Source of the DNA: JAJXWB01 sp046349215
Lineage (GTDB): Bacteria; Pseudomonadota; Alphaproteobacteria; Rhizobiales; Beijerinckiaceae
DNA: 64,000 bases
Assembly: GCA_046349215.1 (NCBI GenBank)
Contig: JAXMCV010000001.1
Span: forward strand, 62,001-126,000
Direction: 5' to 3'
Made by a program: the position numbers and the translations under genes. Numbering within the stretch: position 1 is the first letter of the stretch; each line of letters opens with the position of its first letter. Under the pieces are notes generated by a model. The model saw nothing but the letters and a program-made list of their open reading frames with translations. It ran no database searches and had not been told where the DNA came from. This document shows, piece by piece, positions 34,811 to 44,702 of the stretch.

Positions 34811-37306
34811 TCAGAAGCTGCCGCCGCCCGAGAAGCGGAAGACCTGCGTCTGGTCGTATTTCGACTTCGCGACGGCCTTGGCGAGGTCGAAGCGGATCGG
34901 CCCCATCGGCGAGTTCCAGAGCAGCGAACCGCCGAGCGAGGCGCGCAGGCGCGTCGTGTCGCCGCCGACGACGAGGCAGGAGCCCGGGCCCATGAGCGGC
35001 GCCTGGTAGGGGATGATACAGCCGTTGGCCGGATTGAGGGCCGCCGGGTTGTAGGGCAGGTAATTGATGTAGTCGTTGATCGTCGTGAAGTTGGTCGGAC
35101 CCTTGTAGCCCCACAACGTACCGGCGTCGGCGAAGACCGCGCCCTTGAGGCCGAGTTCGCGCGGAACGCCCCACAGCGGGAACTGCGCTTCGACCGAAGC
35201 GCCGACGTAATTCGCGCCGCCGATCGAATTGCCCCTCCAGTTGTAGGGGTTCGAGATGTCGCGCGGGCCAATGCCGCCGGGCGCGAAGCCGCGGACCAGC
35301 GCCGGGCCGAGGTTGAACATGTCCGTCGTGCGCAGCTGGTAGCCGCCGATGCCGAACATGTTGCCGCCCTGCAGCTTCACGAAGCCGATGACGTCGTCGA
35401 AGATCTCGCGATAGTAGCGCGCTTCCGCCGTGGTGCGGATGAAGCGGGCGTTGCCGCCGGCGCCGGCGAAGTCCTGGTTGAGGACGGCCATGACGCCGCT
35501 GGTCGGCTGCTTCGGATTGTCGAGCGTCGAATAGCCCAGCGTGTAGCCGAACAGCGAGGTGACGCGCGTGCCCTGCTGCGCCTTGATGGCGATCGAGGCC
35601 TCGTTGTTGCTGGTGCAGTTGAAGAACAGGTTGGCGGGCAGCGAGCCCGGCGCGCCCGGCGTCAGCATCGGCATCGGCCAGGTACAATCGTTGTACGGAT
35701 ATTGCTGCGTGTTCGGGATCGACAGGTAGGTCGAATAGGCGGAATAGCGACCCTGCAGCGAGATCTCGTCGGTGAGCGGGATGGCCGCGCGCAGCGTGCC
35801 GCCGAACACCGTCGTGTCGTACATCGAGTACTTGGAGACGGTGTTCTTCTTCACGTAGAGGTCGAAGCCGGCGGCGATGCGCTGGTCGAGGAAGTAAGGC
35901 TCGGTGAAGTTGAATTCGAGGCCCTTGGTGCGCTGACCGATCGTGGCGGCGGCGCGAACATACTGGCCACGGCCCATGAAGTTCGATTCGCTGACCGACA
36001 GTTCGGCGATGAAGCCGTCCGAGGTAGAATAACCGCCGGAGATCGAGAAATTGCCCGTGGGCTGGTCTTCGACCTCGACGTTGATCACGACGCGGTCAGG
36101 CGCCGAACCCGGTTCGTTGGTGATGCGCACCTTCTTGAAATAGCCGAGGCTGTTCAGGCGCTTTTCGGCGCGGTCGATCATGACGCGGTTGTAGGCGTCG
36201 CCCTCGCCGATCTCGAATTCACGACGAATGACGTAGTCGCGGGTGCGCGTGTTGCCGCGCAGGTTGATGCGCTCGATATAGACGCGCGGTCCCTCCTCCA
36301 CGACGAAGTTGATCGTGACGGACTGGGCGGCCGCATTGCGCTCGCCGCGCGGGCGCACCTGCGCGAAGGCGTAGCCGCGGCGAGCCAGGTCCTTGGTGAT
36401 CGATTCGACCGATTTCTCGACGAGGTCGCCGTTGTAGATCTCGCCGGCGTTGATGCGCGAAAGCGGAATAAGCTCGGTGCTCGGCACGTTCGGCAGGTTC
36501 GACTGCACGTTGACGCTGGCGACGCGATACTGCGGGCCTTCCTCGACGGTGATGTTGATGATGTAGCCGCCGATCGCAGGGTCGAAATGCGCCTCGCTGT
36601 TGACGACGCGGAAGTCGGCGTAGCCGTTCTTCAGATAATATCGACGGACCAGTTCGAGATCGCTGGCGATCTTGTCCGGATCGTACACGTCGCTGTTCTT
36701 GAAGAACGAGAAGATGTTCATCTCGGTCGTCTGCATCAGACCGGTCAGCTTGCCGGTCGAGTAGACCTGGTTGCCGATGAAGTTGATGGTCTTGACGCCG
36801 GTCTTGCCGCCCTCGTCGATCGTGTAGACGACGTCGATGCGGCCGTTGGGCAGCGGCACGATGCGGTAGCTGACCTTGGCGGCGGCGCGGCCGCCGCGAG
36901 TGTAGAGGTCCTTGATCCGCTCGACGTCCGCCTGCGCGACCGATTCGCTGAACGGGCCGCGGGACTTCAAAGCCATTTCAGGCAGGAGCACGTCGCTCTT
37001 CAGCTTGCTGTTGCCCTCGAAGGCGACGCGATTGATGACGTTGTTCTCGGAAACCTGGACGACGATCTCGTCGCCGCGACGGGTGGCGCGAACCGACGAG
37101 AACAGCCCGCTGGCGCGAAGCTCCTTCACGCCCTTGTCGATGCTGGCCTGGTCCGTACCGGTGAAATAGCCCTTGACCGTCGCCGCGTCGACGCGGCCAT
37201 TGCCCTGCACAACAACCGTTTGGGCGTAGGCGGAGCCGAAGCTCACGGCGCCGATCAGCGACGCTGCGATGAGCAGGCGGCCCAAACGATTCTTGAAGCG
37301 ATTCAT
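34811..37306 (-). CDS. bamA: Outer-membrane protein assembly factor BamA
   Basis: Omp85 insertase. 831 residues: signal peptide (LGRLLIAASLIGAVSFGSAY, cleavage after AQ region), five POTRA domains (about residues 30-430) and a C-terminal 16-strand barrel with the family motifs VRGF (ALVRGFAPGG) and a terminal phenylalanine in SGGGSF. Start at ATG 37306 (MNRFKNRLGR). About 240 bases separate it from rseP; that gap holds no gene that I can see. Confidence 0.97.
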   Translation of the reverse strand: MNRFKNRLGRLLIAASLIGAVSFGSAYAQTVVVQGNGRVDAATVKGYFTGTDQASIDKGVKELRASGLFSSVRATRRGDEIVVQVSENNVINRVAFEGNSKLKSDVLLPEMALKSRGPFSESVAQADVERIKDLYTRGGRAAAKVSYRIVPLPNGRIDVVYTIDEGGKTGVKTINFIGNQVYSTGKLTGLMQTTEMNIFSFFKNSDVYDPDKIASDLELVRRYYLKNGYADFRVVNSEAHFDPAIGGYIINITVEEGPQYRVASVNVQSNLPNVPSTELIPLSRINAGEIYNGDLVEKSVESITKDLARRGYAFAQVRPRGERNAAAQSVTINFVVEEGPRVYIERINLRGNTRTRDYVIRREFEIGEGDAYNRVMIDRAEKRLNSLGYFKKVRITNEPGSAPDRVVINVEVEDQPTGNFSISGGYSTSDGFIAELSVSESNFMGRGQYVRAAATIGQRTKGLEFNFTEPYFLDQRIAAGFDLYVKKNTVSKYSMYDTTVFGGTLRAAIPLTDEISLQGRYSAYSTYLSIPNTQQYPYNDCTWPMPMLTPGAPGSLPANLFFNCTSNNEASIAIKAQQGTRVTSLFGYTLGYSTLDNPKQPTSGVMAVLNQDFAGAGGNARFIRTTAEARYYREIFDDVIGFVKLQGGNMFGIGGYQLRTTDMFNLGPALVRGFAPGGIGPRDISNPYNWRGNSIGGANYVGASVEAQFPLWGVPRELGLKGAVFADAGTLWGYKGPTNFTTINDYINYLPYNPAALNPANGCIIPYQAPLMGPGSCLVVGGDTTRLRASLGGSLLWNSPMGPIRFDLAKAVAKSKYDQTQVFRFSGGGSF

Positions 37307-37546
37307 TACGCCTATCCCCGTCAATCCAACCGGCCCTGTCGCCGCCCCGCCATTTGTTTCGTTTGCTGCTTTGCGGCAACGCACGAACAGGCGGAAATCA
37401 TTCGTATTCGGCCGAGCCCTTTCCAGGCTCGACCGTTCAGATTGCTTCTACTCGGTTTACGTTAACCTGCAAATGCCGATCAACCGTCCGGAGGGCGTTT
37501 TCGACCCGGCGTGGCGCGGGTGACACAACTTATGGTAACCGCCCGG

Positions 37547-38695
37547 TTAACCCGGCAAAATCCACTTCAGGAGCGGCGGGCCGAGCCGCAGGATGTCGTT
37601 GTACGTCGCCACGACCATCAGGCACCCGACGACCGCGATTCCCACCCGGAAACCGATTTCCTGGGCCTTTTCGGGCAGCGCGCGGCCGCGGATCGCCTCG
37701 ATGAGGTAGAAAAGCAGGTGGCCGCCGTCCAGGAGCGGCACCGGGGCGAGATTCAGCAGGCCGATCGAGATCGACAGGATCGCGACGAGATTGAGAAGCG
37801 CCGAGAGGCCGAGCTTCGCCATTTCGCCGGACGCCTGGGCCAGGCCGGCGGGTCCCGACAACTGGTCGGCCGATTCGCGGCCGACGACCAGCGCGCCGAG
37901 ATATTTGGCGGTAGACGAAAGCACGAACCAGGTCTCGCCGCCCGCCAGTTTCATCGAATCGACGAACCCGTAGCTCTCCATTTTCCAGTTCTCGCGGCGG
38001 CCGCCCGCCTCGATGCCGAGCTGGCCGACGCGCGACTTGCCGACCGGGGTGGTCACTTCCTTCAGGCGCGGCACGGCCTGCAGGCGGATCCCCTGCCCGT
38101 TGCGGTCGATCAGGAAGTTCAGGCGGCGGTCGGGCGACGCCGTCACGACCCGCTGGAGATCGGTAAAGCTCTCGATCTTCTCGCCGTCGATCTCGAGAAC
38201 GAGGTCGCCCGCCTTGAAGCCGGCCGCCTCGGCGGCGCTGCCCGTCTGGACGCCGTCGATGCGCGGCTGAAGAACGGCGCGACCGTAGAAATAGAAGACG
38301 CCGGTCAGGATCACGAGCGCCAGGATGAAATTGGCGATCGGCCCGGCGGCGACGACCGCCGCCCGCTTCCAGAGCTTCTGGCCGGCGAAGGTGACGTTAC
38401 GCTCGGCCTCCGGCATGGCGGAGATCGCCGAATCGTCGGCCATGCTGGCGCCGTTGGCGTCGCCGTGGAACTTGACGTAGCCGCCGAGCGGCAGCGCCGC
38501 CACGCGCCACCTCGTGCCCTGCCTGTCGTGGAAGGCGAAGAGTTCCGGGCCGAAGCCGATGGAAAAGGCGTCGACCTTGATCCCGCACCAGCGGCCGACG
38601 AGGAAATGCCCGAGCTCGTGGAAGAAGACGACGATCGTCAACACCACCACGAAGGGGACGATGTAAGTCCCGGTTGTCATCAACGCATCGAACAT
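37547..38695 (-). CDS. rseP: Site-2 intramembrane metalloprotease RseP
   Basis: 382 residues. HELGH zinc motif in the first membrane segment (VVFFHELGHFLVGRW), a single periplasmic PDZ domain (about residues 125-210, AGFKAGDLVLEIDGEKI) and the C-terminal LDGGH motif (VPLLDGGHLLFY). Cleaves anti-sigma factors and remnant signal peptides. ATG 38695 has GGAGG four bases ahead; the longer TTG frame is not needed. Confidence 0.95.
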   Translation of the reverse strand: MFDALMTTGTYIVPFVVVLTIVVFFHELGHFLVGRWCGIKVDAFSIGFGPELFAFHDRQGTRWRVAALPLGGYVKFHGDANGASMADDSAISAMPEAERNVTFAGQKLWKRAAVVAAGPIANFILALVILTGVFYFYGRAVLQPRIDGVQTGSAAEAAGFKAGDLVLEIDGEKIESFTDLQRVVTASPDRRLNFLIDRNGQGIRLQAVPRLKEVTTPVGKSRVGQLGIEAGGRRENWKMESYGFVDSMKLAGGETWFVLSSTAKYLGALVVGRESADQLSGPAGLAQASGEMAKLGLSALLNLVAILSISIGLLNLAPVPLLDGGHLLFYLIEAIRGRALPEKAQEIGFRVGIAVVGCLMVVATYNDILRLGPPLLKWILPG

Positions 38696-38744
38696 GTGGC
38701 CTCCGGCTTCGCTCAATTTCCGGGGCTTCCCGGGCGGCGAATGG

Positions 38745-39950
38745 TTACTGAACCGTTACCATGCCGGATAAGGGTTTAGAGGCCAATATGGTCCGGGACC
38801 TTTCTCTTGCAATATGGTCAACGCCGAGGGCGTCCTCGATGTTGGCCAATTCGCGCATGTCATTGGAGCGCAAGGATTCTTCGATCGTTGCGGCCACCAG
38901 GCGGGGGATGTCGCCGAAGCCGATGCGCCCGGCCAGGAAGGCTTCCACGGCGACTTCGTTGGCGGCGTTCAGCACCGTCGGCGCCGCCCCGCCCTGCTTC
39001 AGCGCGTCGATGGCGATGCCGAGCGAGGGGAAGCGGCCGGTGTCCGGCCTCTCGAAGGTCAGGGAGCCGAGTTCGGCAAGGTCGAGCCGGCGGGCGTTGG
39101 TTTCGAGCCGCTCGGGATAGCCCAGGCAATGGGCGATCGGGACCCGCATGTCGGGCACGTAGAGGCTGGCCGTCACCGATCCGTCGGAGAATTGCACCAG
39201 GCCGTGGACGATCGACTGCGGATGGACAAGTACCCCCAGCCGTTCCGGATCGATCGCGAACAGGTGACGCGCCTCGATCAGTTCGAGCCCCTTGTTCATC
39301 ATCGAGGCCGAGTCGATGGTGATCTTCTGGCCCATCGACCAGTTCGGATGCTTCAGCGCCTGCTCGCGCGTCGCGGATTCGATCTGTTCCCTGGACCAGG
39401 CCCGGAACGGCCCGCCCGAAGCGGTGATGATGAGCTTCTCGACGCTGGTCGCCTCGGCGCCGCCCAGCGCCTGCCACAGCGCGTCGTGCTCGCTGTCGAG
39501 CGGCAGGATCGTCGCTTTCGTCTCCGCCGCCGTCCGCATGAACGGCGCGCCGGCGCAAACCAGGCATTCCTTGTTGGCCAGCGCGATCGTACGGCCCTCG
39601 GCCAGCGCCGCATGGGTGGCGCGCACGCCGGCCGCGCCGGAAATGGCGGCGACGACGATGTCGGCCTGGCGCAGCGCCGCCTCGACAATGGCCTTCGGCC
39701 CGGCGCCTGCCTCTATGCCCGAACCCGACAGCGCGGCCTTCAGCGCCTCGAAACGGCTCTCGTCGTGGATGGCGGCGAAACGCGCCCCGTAACGGATCGC
39801 GATCTCGGCAAGCGCCTCGGCGTCGCGGCCTCCGGCGACGGCCTCGACGCGAAACGCCTCGGGCCGCTGCGCGACGATGTCGAGCGTCGAGCGGCCGATC
39901 GAACCGGTGGCGCCGAGAATGACGAGACTGCGCAGCGGCTTTAGCGCCAT
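38745..39950 (-). CDS. dxr: 1-deoxy-D-xylulose 5-phosphate reductoisomerase
   Basis: Commits DXP to isoprenoid precursor synthesis. 401 residues: NADPH-binding GATGSIGRSTLDIV, ANKECLV, the metal site in LPLDSEH, and GPKMTIDSA-like MGQKITIDSASMMNKGLE. The metal-site motif reads DSEHDALWQ where most family members have DSEHNAIFQ; the metal ligands Asp and Glu are kept. Overlaps the end of cdsA by ten bases. Confidence 0.96.
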   Translation of the reverse strand: MALKPLRSLVILGATGSIGRSTLDIVAQRPEAFRVEAVAGGRDAEALAEIAIRYGARFAAIHDESRFEALKAALSGSGIEAGAGPKAIVEAALRQADIVVAAISGAAGVRATHAALAEGRTIALANKECLVCAGAPFMRTAAETKATILPLDSEHDALWQALGGAEATSVEKLIITASGGPFRAWSREQIESATREQALKHPNWSMGQKITIDSASMMNKGLELIEARHLFAIDPERLGVLVHPQSIVHGLVQFSDGSVTASLYVPDMRVPIAHCLGYPERLETNARRLDLAELGSLTFERPDTGRFPSLGIAIDALKQGGAAPTVLNAANEVAVEAFLAGRIGFGDIPRLVAATIEESLRSNDMRELANIEDALGVDHIARERSRTILASKPLSGMVTVQ

Positions 39951-40843
39951 TGGAACAGACCTTCCGCGACCGCCGGCCAGGCGCGGGCCGCGCCGATGGC
40001 GGCGGCCAGCGCGGCCGACGTGATGAAACCGTCGAGTCGGTCCATCACACCTCCATGCCCGGGGATCAAGTTGCTGGAGTCCTTGACGTCGAAACGCCGC
40101 TTGACCGCGGATTCGAGCAGATCTCCCGCCTGCGCGACCGCGGCCGCGACGAGACCGACGAAAAACATCGGCAGGAGCGCAACTTGCGCATCGTTACGGA
40201 CGACCGCGACGCCCAGCCCGAGAGCCGCGCCGCTGGCGACGCCCACCAGCGTGCCGGACCAGGTCTTGCCGGCGGAGACCCGCGTCCACAGTTTGGGACC
40301 GCCGATCAGCCGCCCTCCGAAATAGGCCATGACGTCGGTTCCCCAGACGACAGCGAACAGCCAGATAATGGCGCGGGTCGTCTGGGTCGAATCGAGGAAG
40401 GTGGCGAAGCGTAGCGGCGCGAGGGGCGGCTTCAGCGCGCAGACCGCAAGTATCAGCACGGCGGCGTAGACCACGCCCGCGCCCGACCACAAACGCAAGC
40501 CGCGATCGGCCAGCATGGCCGTCAGGACAGCGGCGACCATCACGATCGCGATGGCGAACTCCATCTGAAGCTGCGCGGCGAAGCTGCAGGCCAGCGCAAT
40601 CGCCGATCCGCCGACGTAAAACCGCGCCCTGACACGCGCGCCCCCGACGAGATTTTGCCATTCCCAGCAGATGGCGATGGCGGCGGCCAGCCAGAACAAT
40701 GTGAAGGCGACGCCGCCGGCGACGAGCGTGCCGACCGCCGCGACGATCATCACGATGGCCGAGAGGATGCGGACCTTCAGGTCCGCAAAGCCGCCGCCCT
40801 TATTCTGCTTCGCCGCCGGTCCGGCCGACGCGGGCTCGCTCAC
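39941..40843 (-). CDS. cdsA: Phosphatidate cytidylyltransferase, GTG start
   Basis: Makes CDP-diacylglycerol for phospholipid synthesis. 300 residues with about eight membrane spans and the C-terminal signature SAVKRRFDVKDSSNLIPGHG followed by GVMDRLDG. GTG at 40843 overlaps the uppS stop (GTGA), giving MSEPASAGPAA; earlier in-frame sequence is uppS shadow. Confidence 0.95.
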   Translation of the reverse strand: MSEPASAGPAAKQNKGGGFADLKVRILSAIVMIVAAVGTLVAGGVAFTLFWLAAAIAICWEWQNLVGGARVRARFYVGGSAIALACSFAAQLQMEFAIAIVMVAAVLTAMLADRGLRLWSGAGVVYAAVLILAVCALKPPLAPLRFATFLDSTQTTRAIIWLFAVVWGTDVMAYFGGRLIGGPKLWTRVSAGKTWSGTLVGVASGAALGLGVAVVRNDAQVALLPMFFVGLVAAAVAQAGDLLESAVKRRFDVKDSSNLIPGHGGVMDRLDGFITSAALAAAIGAARAWPAVAEGLFQWR

Positions 40844-41631
40844 GAGGCCGTCTTCTGCGCGACCGGGGCGGAGATGCCGCCGAAGCGGCGTTCGCGTCGC
40901 GCGAATTCGTCGAGCGCCTCGGCAAGGCAGCCCTTGTCGAAGTCCGGCCACAGGACCGGCATGAAGACGAATTCCGAATAGGCCGCCTGCCACGGCAGAA
41001 AATTGGACAGGCGCTGTTCGCCCGACGTGCGGATGACGAGGTCGGGATCGGGAATTCCGGCCGTCGACAGTCGCCGTTCGAACGCATCGGCGTCGATGTC
41101 GTCAGGATCGATGCGGCCTGCGGCGGCGTCCCGCGCCAGCGCGCGCGCTGCGGCGAGAATTTCCTGGCGACCGCCGTAATTGAAGGCGATCACGAGGTTG
41201 AGGCCGCCGTTGCCGCGGGTGACCTCTTCGGCCTCCGTCAGAAGCGGCGCGATGTCGGACGGCAGTCCGTCGCGCTCGCCGATGACGCGAATGCGCACGT
41301 TGTTGGCGTGCAGGTCCGCCAGATCGTTGCGGATGAAGCGCTTCAGCAGGCCCATCAGGCCGCGCACCTCGTCCTTCGGGCGCGACCAGTTTTCGGACGA
41401 GAACGAATAGACGGTCAGCCACGATATGCCGAGATCGATCGCCGCGCGCACCGTGCGGCGCAAAGCCTCGACGCCGCGCCGATGCCCTTCGAAGCGCGGC
41501 AGCGAACGCTGCGCGGCCCAGCGACCGTTTCCATCCATGATGATCCCGACGTGCGTCGGAACGATCGAACGCGCGCGCGCAAGCGTTTCTCGCATCGCGG
41601 CGACGGGATCTCGGATGTCGGCGTCGTCCAT
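40840..41631 (-). CDS. uppS: Isoprenyl transferase (undecaprenyl diphosphate synthase)
   Basis: cis-Prenyltransferase producing the lipid carrier for cell wall and LPS. 263 residues: HVGIIMDGNGRWA with the catalytic Asp, SFSSENWSRP, and RTSGEQRLSNFLPWQAAYSE. ATG 41631 precedes a short N-terminal extension (MDDADIRDP). Coupled to cdsA by a four-base overlap; about 60 bases after frr. Confidence 0.96.
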   Translation of the reverse strand: MDDADIRDPVAAMRETLARARSIVPTHVGIIMDGNGRWAAQRSLPRFEGHRRGVEALRRTVRAAIDLGISWLTVYSFSSENWSRPKDEVRGLMGLLKRFIRNDLADLHANNVRIRVIGERDGLPSDIAPLLTEAEEVTRGNGGLNLVIAFNYGGRQEILAAARALARDAAAGRIDPDDIDADAFERRLSTAGIPDPDLVIRTSGEQRLSNFLPWQAAYSEFVFMPVLWPDFDKGCLAEALDEFARRERRFGGISAPVAQKTAS

Positions 41632-41693
41632 CTGGCTCCTTGCCGCTGCGCCCGCGGGGCGCAACACGTCAGGCGTTCCGCTTCGCAGCGGAA

Positions 41694-42257
41694 CTAGACC
41701 TGCATGATTTCCTTTTCCTTCTGCGCCAGCACCTGGTCGACTTCGCCGATCGCGGCGTCGGTCGCCTTCTGCACTTCTGTTTCGTGGCGCTTCTCGTCGT
41801 CCTCGCCGATCGCGTGGTCCTTGAGCTGCTTCTTCAGGATATCGAGGCCATCGCGCCGGATATGGCGGATCGCCACACGGGATTCTTCCGCATATTTGTG
41901 CGCGACCTTCACGAGTTCCTTGCGGCGCTGCTCGTTGAGTTCCGGCAGGCGGATGCGCAGGATCTGTCCTTCGATCGTCGGCGAGAGGCCGAGGTTCGAC
42001 ACGCGGATCGCCTTGTCGACGGCCGCAACCATGCCCTTGTCCCACACCTGGATCGAGATCATGCGCGCTTCGGGTATCGAGATCGTGGCGACCTGGTTCA
42101 TCGGCATGGACTGGCCGTAAGCCTCGACATGCAGCGGCTCGACGAGGCTGGCCGAGGCGCGGCCGGTGCGAAGCCCTCCCAGCTCGTGCTTGAGCGAGGC
42201 GATGGACGCCTGCATTCGGCGCTTGAGGTCGTTCAGATCGAAGGATGCGGAGGACAT
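41694..42257 (-). CDS. frr: Ribosome recycling factor
   Basis: Splits post-termination ribosomes with EF-G. 187 residues, standard length, two-domain L shape: GGLRTGRASASLVEPLHVEA, RIRLPELNEQRRKELVKVA and EEDDEKRHE-type region. Follows pyrH by 39 bases in the conserved order. Confidence 0.97.
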   Translation of the reverse strand: MSSASFDLNDLKRRMQASIASLKHELGGLRTGRASASLVEPLHVEAYGQSMPMNQVATISIPEARMISIQVWDKGMVAAVDKAIRVSNLGLSPTIEGQILRIRLPELNEQRRKELVKVAHKYAEESRVAIRHIRRDGLDILKKQLKDHAIGEDDEKRHETEVQKATDAAIGEVDQVLAQKEKEIMQV

Positions 42258-42296
42258 TTCGTCACCTGTTCTTGCGGGCGCACGACGCCCGGAGTC

Positions 42297-43031
42297 TCAA
42301 ATCGCGTCCGGCGTCACGAGCGTCGACCGGCCGACGCCCTCTAGCGCGCCCTTTATGGCGTCCTGCCCCGAAAGCGCAAAGACGATTATCGGAATACGGT
42401 TCTCGCGGGCAAGTGCGAAGGCCGCCGTGTCCATGACCGCCAGCCGCTTTTCGATGGCCTCGTCGTGGGTCAGCTTTTCGTAGCGTTTGGCGGTGGGGTC
42501 CTTCTTCGGGTCGGCGGTGTAGATCCCGTCCACCTGGGTCGCCTTCATCAGCACGTCGGCGGAGAGTTCGGCGGCCCGCAGCGCCGCGCCCGTGTCGGTC
42601 GTAAAGAACGGGTTGCCGGTGCCGCCGGCCAGGACCACGACCCGCTGCTTGGCCAGATGGTTCAGCGCCGCCTGGCGGGAATAGGGCTGGCAGATGGCCG
42701 GCATGGCGACGGCCGAGAGCGCGCGGGCCGCCTGCCCTTCCCGCTCGATGGCCTGCTCCAGCGCCAGCGCGTTCATGACGGTCGCCAGCATGCCGATGGA
42801 ATCGGCCCTGGCGCGCTCGATGCCCTTGTCGGCGCCCTGAATGCCCCTGAAGAAGTTGCCGCCGCCGACCACGACGGCGATCTCGACGCCGAGCGCGGCG
42901 GTCGCGGCGAGGTCGCGGGCGATGCGGGTCAGGGTCGGCTGGTCGAGCCCGTGGCTGAGGCCGCCCATCAGCGCCTCTCCCGACAGTTTCACCAGAACGC
43001 GCTTCCAGCGCGGCTGAGCCGGGGACGTCAT
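42297..43031 (-). CDS. pyrH: UMP kinase
   Basis: Phosphorylates UMP to UDP. 244 residues, amino acid kinase fold: RVLVKLSGEALMG, VVGGGNFFRG, GTGNPFFTTDTGAALRA and VDGIYTADPKKDP. ATG 43031 (MTSPAQPRWKRVL) chosen; the frame continues upstream without support. Separated from tsf by about 740 bases, unusually far for this cluster. Confidence 0.97.
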   Translation of the reverse strand: MTSPAQPRWKRVLVKLSGEALMGGLSHGLDQPTLTRIARDLAATAALGVEIAVVVGGGNFFRGIQGADKGIERARADSIGMLATVMNALALEQAIEREGQAARALSAVAMPAICQPYSRQAALNHLAKQRVVVLAGGTGNPFFTTDTGAALRAAELSADVLMKATQVDGIYTADPKKDPTAKRYEKLTHDEAIEKRLAVMDTAAFALARENRIPIIVFALSGQDAIKGALEGVGRSTLVTPDAI

Positions 43032-43714
43032 GAGGGCCGGTATCCTTTCGACTCGCCGCATCAGCGACGGCGAAACTTCATAGGAAATAGCTGGCCAAGC
43101 CACAAGCCGCGCGAAACGCGGGGCGGGCTTCGGCGCGAGCTTGGCGGCCTGCCTGGCGACGCCCTCGCGAAGATCCGGGGATCAGGCGGGGCGCAAGCGG
43201 AGCCGCGCCTGCACCCGGGGAAAGGGAAATAGGAGGAGCGGCATGGGGGGCGCCGCTCCTCCGTCCGCTGCCCTGCGCGATGGGCAGGCCCATCGCAATC
43301 TCTGCGCCGTCCCGGCCAGAAACGACACGTCGAACAGGTCAACGAACAACGACGACGATTCAACGCAGCCGCGCGAGCGCACGGCTGCCGGCAAACCGCC
43401 GATGGCTACATGATCCGCCGACGGAACGTTCTGAAATCAACCGTTCGGCGCGACAAAACCAATAATTACAATTTGAACTTATAGCACATGCTTGGCCAGT
43501 GAGACTCGTCATGAAGGTTAAATGACCTTCGTCATATGGCGCGCGTCGGGCCGCGATCCAGCGCCGCCGCAGGAGGTTTGTGGCCGAAACTCAGGATGAT
43601 GCGCCTTCAGGCGCGGCTTTTCGACGCGAGCCGCCGCCGTCGCCCGTGCGACGGATGGAGGCGCGTTCCCGAACCCGCGCGAAACGCATCGCGAGATTCC
43701 CGTGTCAGCGCGAA
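43032..43714. other. Long non-coding gap between tsf and pyrH with hairpins
   Basis: No convincing gene in either direction. Features seen: a perfect 11-bp stem GGAGGAGCGGC (43232-43242) / GCCGCTCCTCC (43252-43262); a 9-bp stem GCGATGGGC (43277-43285) / GCCCATCGC (43288-43296); and an A+T-rich island at about 43430-43530 that stands out from its GC-rich surroundings and could hold the pyrH promoter. ATGAAGGT...ACCTTCGTCAT near 43511 is another inverted repeat. An unrecognised small RNA is possible. Confidence 0.5.
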
Positions 43715-43745
43715 CGAAAAACGCCGCCTGCGGATGCAGGCGGCG
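43715..43745 (-). terminator. Rho-independent terminator of tsf
   Basis: CGCCGCCTGC / GCAGGCGGCG perfect 10-bp stem with GGAT loop, followed on the minus strand by TTTTTCG. It lies 28 bases past the tsf stop and separates rpsB-tsf from pyrH. Confidence 0.92.
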
Positions 43746-43772
43746 CCTTCGTTTTCGAATCAGCTAGGGCGA

Positions 43773-44702
43773 TCAGCCCTTGACGGCGGCGGCGACTTCC
43801 GCAGCGAAATCGTCGACCGCCTTCTCGATGCCCTCGCCGAGCGCGTAGCGCACGAAGCCCTTGATGGCGATCGGCGCGCCGGCCTTGCCTTCGTGTTCCT
43901 TCACGGCCTGGGAGATCGACTTGCCGGAATGGTCGGCGTGGATCGACACCTGGTCGACCAGCGTCACTTCCTTGAAATAGGTCTTGAGGCCGGATTCGAC
44001 GATCTTCTCGAGCACGTGCGCGGGCTTGCCGGCGTTCTTGTCGGCGAGCACCGCCTTCTCGCGGGCGATGGTGGCCGGGTCGATCGAGGCGCCGTCGAGC
44101 GCGATCGGCGAGGCGGCCGCGACATGCATGGCCAGCTGACGCGCCAGCGGCGCGAGCACCGCCTTGTCGCCCTTCGATTCGAGCGCGACGATCACGCCGA
44201 TCTTGCCGAGACCGTCGGCGATCGGCGAATGCACGTAATGGCCGATCACGCCGTCCGTCACCGACAGCTTGTCGGCGCGGCGCAGCGTCATGTTCTCGCC
44301 GATCGTGGCGACCGCGTTCGTGATCGCGTCGGCGACCGAGCCCGAACCGCCGGGATAATGCTGCTTCAGCAGCGCTTCCACATTGGTCTCGCCCTTCTCG
44401 AGCGACACGGCGGCGATCGAACGGGCGAGCGCCTGGAATTCCTCGTTTCGGGCGACGAAGTCGGTCTCGGAATTCACCTCGACGACGACGCCGCTGTTGT
44501 CGCGCACGAGCACGGCGACGAGGCCTTCGGCGGCGACGCGGCCGGACTTCTTGGCGGCCTTCGACAGGCCCTTCTTGCGCAGCCAGTCGATGGCGGCCTC
44601 GATGTCGCCGTTCGTCTCGCCGAGCGCGGTCTTGCAATCCATCATGCCAGCGCCGGTCTTCTCGCGCAGGTCCTTGACCATGGCGGCGGAAATCGTGGCC
44701 AT
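43773..44702 (-). CDS. tsf: Translation elongation factor Ts
   Basis: Nucleotide exchange factor for EF-Tu. 309 residues. N-terminal UBA-like domain with the signature LREKTGAGMMDCKTAL and the core motif SETDFVARNEEF. Follows rpsB after 107 bases that include an 8-bp GC hairpin (44778-44796). Confidence 0.98.
   Translation of the reverse strand: MATISAAMVKDLREKTGAGMMDCKTALGETNGDIEAAIDWLRKKGLSKAAKKSGRVAAEGLVAVLVRDNSGVVVEVNSETDFVARNEEFQALARSIAAVSLEKGETNVEALLKQHYPGGSGSVADAITNAVATIGENMTLRRADKLSVTDGVIGHYVHSPIADGLGKIGVIVALESKGDKAVLAPLARQLAMHVAAASPIALDGASIDPATIAREKAVLADKNAGKPAHVLEKIVESGLKTYFKEVTLVDQVSIHADHSGKSISQAVKEHEGKAGAPIAIKGFVRYALGEGIEKAVDDFAAEVAAAVKG

Noticed and set aside
43580..43783. 67-codon plus-strand frame with AGGAGG just ahead
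   Set aside because: Spacing to GTG is only three bases and the frame runs through the tsf terminator into tsf; composition is not protein-like.
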